In this document: piece by piece, positions 5,791-8,356 of the stretch
Layout of the letters: every line of letters begins with the position of its first letter
Numbering within the stretch: the stretch's first letter is position 1
From: Marinagarivorans sp. UBA5868
GTDB taxonomy: Bacteria; Pseudomonadota; Gammaproteobacteria; Pseudomonadales; Cellvibrionaceae
Assembly (NCBI GenBank): GCA_002432095.1
Contig: DJFQ01000226.1
Coordinates: 2,807 to 11,162 of the forward strand
Length of the DNA stretch: 8,356 nt
Direction of reading: 5' to 3'
Notes under the pieces: model-generated
What the model was told of the DNA's origin: nothing
The model's database searches: none
Seen by the model: the letters and a program-made list of their open reading frames with translations, nothing else
Translations under genes and position numbers: made by a program

Positions 5791-7140
5791 TTATCTCAAA
5801 TAATCCTTAATCGCGTTGTACCAGGTCTGGCCCATGAACCGGTATCCCGTGTCGTTCGGATGGAGGTTGTCTGAGGTAAGACCATTGCTCGGGAAGCCGC
5901 GATATTGATCGACCAGGACCACATTGAATCCTTGGTTGATGCGCTCCTGCACAACGCCCGGAATCACCGCCACGTAAGAGTCCGCCCATTGTTTTGCGTA
6001 GTCATTGCGCGGGGTGATAACCGCGACGGCTAACAGTGCGTCTGGCTGGCGATCCACGATCTTGTCGATGAGCGCTCCCAACCTTTGCGCCATGGCCTGC
6101 GGCCCATTGTTATTGGGTTCCACCCAGGAATCATTGGTGCCGATCATCAAAAGAATAATGTCCGGATCGCCATTAAGCGCCGGGCTGGGCACTATGCCGG
6201 CGATTTGATTGATAGACCAACCGCTATGACCCTCGTGATTGCGTGGAAAGCTCCTGCCATCGACAGTGGTTGGCCCATTAACAAGACTGCCGACAAAAGT
6301 AATGTTTTTGTTGTTTTGAACGGCCTGGCGAAATAACTCGGTGCGGTAAGCTCCACCGGAGCCGCCGATCCCGTCAGTAATGGAATCGCCCAGCGGCAGA
6401 ATTTTACATGGGCCGGTGCTGGGGCAAATCGTCGGAGCTGGGGGTTCTTCGAATTGACCACCGTTCGCAGAGTAAATCGCTATGCCGGACAGGGTCGCGT
6501 TATCCACCAGTGAGGTAAGTTGAATGGTGATCGCTCCATCGCTTACGGGAATGTCCTGAACGTTCAATTTAAATGCAGTGTCGTGGCCGACCTTACTGTA
6601 GATATCCAGCGCGGCCGCAACCGAGCGGCCTTCAACGGAGACGTCGAAGCTGCGACTCCCGGCACTCTCCTGGTACATCTCCACAAAATGCAAAACAACA
6701 CCGTAAGTCGCCTGAGTGACAGGGATGTTGTATGAGTGCGTGCCATAGCGCTCGGACTGGTAAAGTGCGCCGTTGCTGGCACCCGAGATTGGGTCGGTCG
6801 TGGTGTGCGGAGTTCCACCCGTTGCAAAACGATCGGCGGCAAACGTCACGCCGTCCAAAGTCACCGCCGAAGATGCGCCGACATTTACGGCATAAACCAA
6901 GCTGCCAGCCACGCTGCCAGAACTTGATGAGCTGGATGATGAGGTAGAGCTGGACGAACTGGAACTGGAGGAACTCGAAGAGGAGCTAGATGACGATGTG
7001 GACGAAGAGCTCGATGAGCTGGAGGAACTGGAAGAAGAGGAACTGCTAGACGACGCCGCAGGAGGCGGATTGGTCTGCCCGCCGCCACAGGCAACCAACA
7101 GAGAAATCAGGGAAAAAGCAAACAAATGTTTTATCGTCAT
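5791..7140 (-). CDS. Lipoprotein with polyserine linker, malectin-like domain and CE3-type SGNH esterase
   Basis: Predicted cell-surface lipoprotein of 449 residues. Numbering from ATG at 7140: signal peptide with lipobox LVAC and lipidated C18 followed by GGGQ; polyserine linker 30-74; malectin-like (CBM57-type) beta domain about 82-224 (VYAVNVGASSAVTLDGVTFAADR, YGVVLHFVEMY, FDVSVEG); short Pro-rich hinge; SGNH hydrolase about 246-449. The hydrolase shows GDSITDG (nucleophile S253), GTND (334-337) and DNLHP (D424, H427), so triad and oxyanion residues are present. GGAYRTELFRQA, FVGS and NHEGHSGWSINQI resemble carbohydrate esterase family 3, mostly acetylxylan esterases. Deacetylation of xylan or a related glycan is therefore likely; the substrate is inferred. 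An in-frame TTG at 7152 with GGAG at 7158-7161 could add four residues (MGPF). Other SGNH esterase families are the alternative. Confidence 0.9.
   Translation of the reverse strand: MTIKHLFAFSLISLLVACGGGQTNPPPAASSSSSSSSSSSSSSSSSSTSSSSSSSSSSSSSSSSSTSSSSSSSSGSVAGSLVYAVNVGASSAVTLDGVTFAADRFATGGTPHTTTDPISGASNGALYQSERYGTHSYNIPVTQATYGVVLHFVEMYQESAGSRSFDVSVEGRSVAAALDIYSKVGHDTAFKLNVQDIPVSDGAITIQLTSLVDNATLSGIAIYSANGGQFEEPPAPTICPSTGPCKILPLGDSITDGIGGSGGAYRTELFRQAVQNNKNITFVGSLVNGPTTVDGRSFPRNHEGHSGWSINQIAGIVPSPALNGDPDIILLMIGTNDSWVEPNNNGPQAMAQRLGALIDKIVDRQPDALLAVAVITPRNDYAKQWADSYVAVIPGVVQERINQGFNVVLVDQYRGFPSNGLTSDNLHPNDTGYRFMGQTWYNAIKDYLR
6919..7053 (-). repeat. Polyserine linker-coding tract
   Basis: Encodes 43 Ser and 2 Thr in 45 codons, arranged as 18 Ser, Thr, 17 Ser, Thr, 8 Ser. 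All six serine codons (TCN and AGY) are used in mixed order, so the DNA is not a simple microsatellite and the run is held by selection on the protein. Such linkers separate modules of exported polysaccharide-degrading enzymes in Cellvibrio and Saccharophagus. Here it spaces the lipid anchor from the binding and catalytic domains. Confidence 0.93.
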
Positions 7141-7242
7141 AAAAGGTCCCAAAGGGTCTCCAGGCGGCCACAGATAATTCCATGGTCAATCGATATTATT
7201 ATCATATAAATATATTCGCGGATAACGCAGCGAAAGTCTGAG
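7141..7242. promoter_or_regulatory. Divergent AT-rich intergenic region
   Basis: This 102-base gap must hold the promoters of the - strand esterase lipoprotein and probably the + strand transporter. It is strongly AT-rich between about 7188 and 7217, unlike the flanking genes. On the + strand, TGGTCA (7183-7188) and TATAAA (7205-7210) are 16 bases apart and form the best box pair, with TATATT directly after. On the - strand, TATGAT (7206-7201) is a possible -10 without a good -35. The bases next to the esterase start (7147-7161) contain CCC-AAA-GGG, a short self-pairing stretch overlapping its ribosome-site region. Exact promoters are not established. Confidence 0.45.
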
Positions 7243-8356
7243 ATGCGGCGCAAAAAAATGAAAAGCGAAAACCTTCCTGGTGAGCTGGAATCCGTAGCGC
7301 TCTACGCGTCATTGACAGCAGTCACCGCCTTGTCCCTGGATATAATTTTGCCTGCCTATGAGGCTATTGGCCGCGACTTTAGTGCGACCTCCCCAGCCCA
7401 CTTGCAGCATAGCCTGCTGCTATTTGTTACCGGTATGTTGATAGGTGAACTGCTTGCCGGAGTGCTGGCAGATCGTACTGGGCGGCGCAACACCGTGGCG
7501 ATGAGCGTGGCTGTTTTTGCTATCGGCACACTGATCTGCCTGCTAGCTCCAATCTACGAATTGTTGTTAATCGGACGGGCGTTGCAGGGGATGGGTGCGG
7601 CCGGTCTGAAAATTTGCATACGCGCAGTGATCCGTGATCGCTACAGCGGCGCGGCCATGGCTCGCATCATGTCCTATGTGCTGGTGACTTTTGTTGCGCT
7701 GCCATTTATCGCTCCTGCTCTGGGCGCTACGTTTACGAAAAATTTTGGCTGGCGCAGCATCTTTATATTTTTAGGGGTTTATGCGCTGGCAATTTTCTTT
7801 TGGTATGGCTGGCGTCATCCCGAAACATTGCCGCAGTCTTCTGCTCGCAATTATGCCTTTATCAGTGCGGTGCATGTGTTTTTCCGCCAAAAACATAGTG
7901 TGTTATTAACGCTGACAGCCGGTCTTTTATTCGGTGTTCACTTGGCTTTTATCAGTCTGTCGCCGCTGCTGTTTGCGGATATTTATCAGATCGCCGATCA
8001 CTTTCCTCGCTATTTCGGCAGTGTTGTTTGTGCTTTTGGTTTGGCACTGATCATTAACGCGCGATTGGTCATGCGCTTTGGAATGACGGCCCTGATTGTC
8101 GCAGGATTGGCTATTCTTAATTTTTCGCAGATGCTGTTTTTCGCCGTTATTTTTTTTAGCGGTGGCGCTCCCTTCTGGGCTTTTTTAACTCAGCTCTTTT
8201 TGATGATGTTTTCCCTCGGTTTGATTTTCGGCAATCTCACCGCGCTTATTCTGCAGCCTCTCGGAAATTTCGCCGGTGTCGGCAGTGCGTTGAGTTCAGC
8301 GTTGTCTTCCGCCGTCGCGCTGGTGGTGAGTTTCACTATGGGATTTATGTACGTGG
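7243..8356 (+). CDS. MFS transporter, Bcr/CflA (DHA1) type, 3' truncated
   Basis: Inner-membrane secondary transporter of the major facilitator superfamily. 371 residues are visible with no stop before the window ends; the family is usually about 390-410 residues, so only the last segment is missing. TM1 contains LSLDIILPAYEAI, the Asp-bearing segment typical of Bcr/CflA efflux proteins. Motif A, GVLADRTGRR (73-82), joins TM2 and TM3. GRALQGMGAAG (111-121) is the TM4 motif, followed by RAVIRDRY, and PFIAPALGA (154-162) is the TM5 motif. Relatives export drugs such as bicyclomycin, or cysteine; the substrate cannot be read from sequence. I chose ATG at 7243; a second in-frame ATG lies at 7258. 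The ribosome site is weak in both cases (GAAAG at 7232-7236). The gene is T-rich with many TTT codons, as expected for a hydrophobic protein. Confidence 0.92.
   Translation, partial: MRRKKMKSENLPGELESVALYASLTAVTALSLDIILPAYEAIGRDFSATSPAHLQHSLLLFVTGMLIGELLAGVLADRTGRRNTVAMSVAVFAIGTLICLLAPIYELLLIGRALQGMGAAGLKICIRAVIRDRYSGAAMARIMSYVLVTFVALPFIAPALGATFTKNFGWRSIFIFLGVYALAIFFWYGWRHPETLPQSSARNYAFISAVHVFFRQKHSVLLTLTAGLLFGVHLAFISLSPLLFADIYQIADHFPRYFGSVVCAFGLALIINARLVMRFGMTALIVAGLAILNFSQMLFFAVIFFSGGAPFWAFLTQLFLMMFSLGLIFGNLTALILQPLGNFAGVGSALSSALSSAVALVVSFTMGFMYV

Noticed and set aside
6885..7094. Open frames over the polyserine tract in other frames (Pro/Arg/Leu/Val-rich)
   Set aside because: These are by-products of the repetitive TCN/AGY codons. 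The serine frame continues into an intact enzyme.

Overview
The window looks like chromosomal DNA from a polysaccharide-degrading gammaproteobacterium, most likely Cellvibrionaceae (Cellvibrio, Saccharophagus or Teredinibacter relatives). The haem genes follow the order hemC-hemD-hemX-hemY that is usual in gammaproteobacteria. Two exported proteins carry carbohydrate-binding modules, and one has a long polyserine linker of the kind that family is known for. The taxonomic call is an inference from gene content, not from a marker gene.

Region 1 (1-4056, + strand) is the haem block: the 3' two thirds of hemC, hemD overlapping it by 8 bases, a 156-base gap holding a degenerate palindromic tandem repeat, then hemX and hemY overlapping by 4 bases. 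A GC-rich hairpin starts at the base after the hemY stop and probably ends the transcript. HemC and HemD make hydroxymethylbilane and uroporphyrinogen III in the cytoplasm. HemX and HemY are inner-membrane proteins of the same operon whose roles are poorly defined.

Region 2 (4057-5264, + strand) holds one secreted protein of 337 residues: signal peptide, about 200 residues I do not recognise, and a C-terminal family 2 carbohydrate-binding module with all three expected binding-face tryptophans. A strong terminator follows. This is the best candidate in the window for an undescribed activity.

Region 3 (5265-5790) has a putative promoter, a small 79-residue protein of unknown function read from a GTG start, and a hairpin between convergent genes.

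Region 4 (5791-7140, - strand) encodes a surface lipoprotein: lipobox, 45-residue Ser/Thr linker, malectin-like (CBM57-type) domain and an SGNH esterase domain resembling carbohydrate esterase family 3 (acetylxylan esterases). An AT-rich divergent intergenic region separates it from region 5 (7243-end, + strand), a 3'-truncated MFS transporter of the Bcr/CflA type.

Regions 2 and 4 fit a plant cell-wall degradation lifestyle (cellulose binding, hemicellulose deacetylation), but nothing in the sequence shows that they are co-regulated or form one system.
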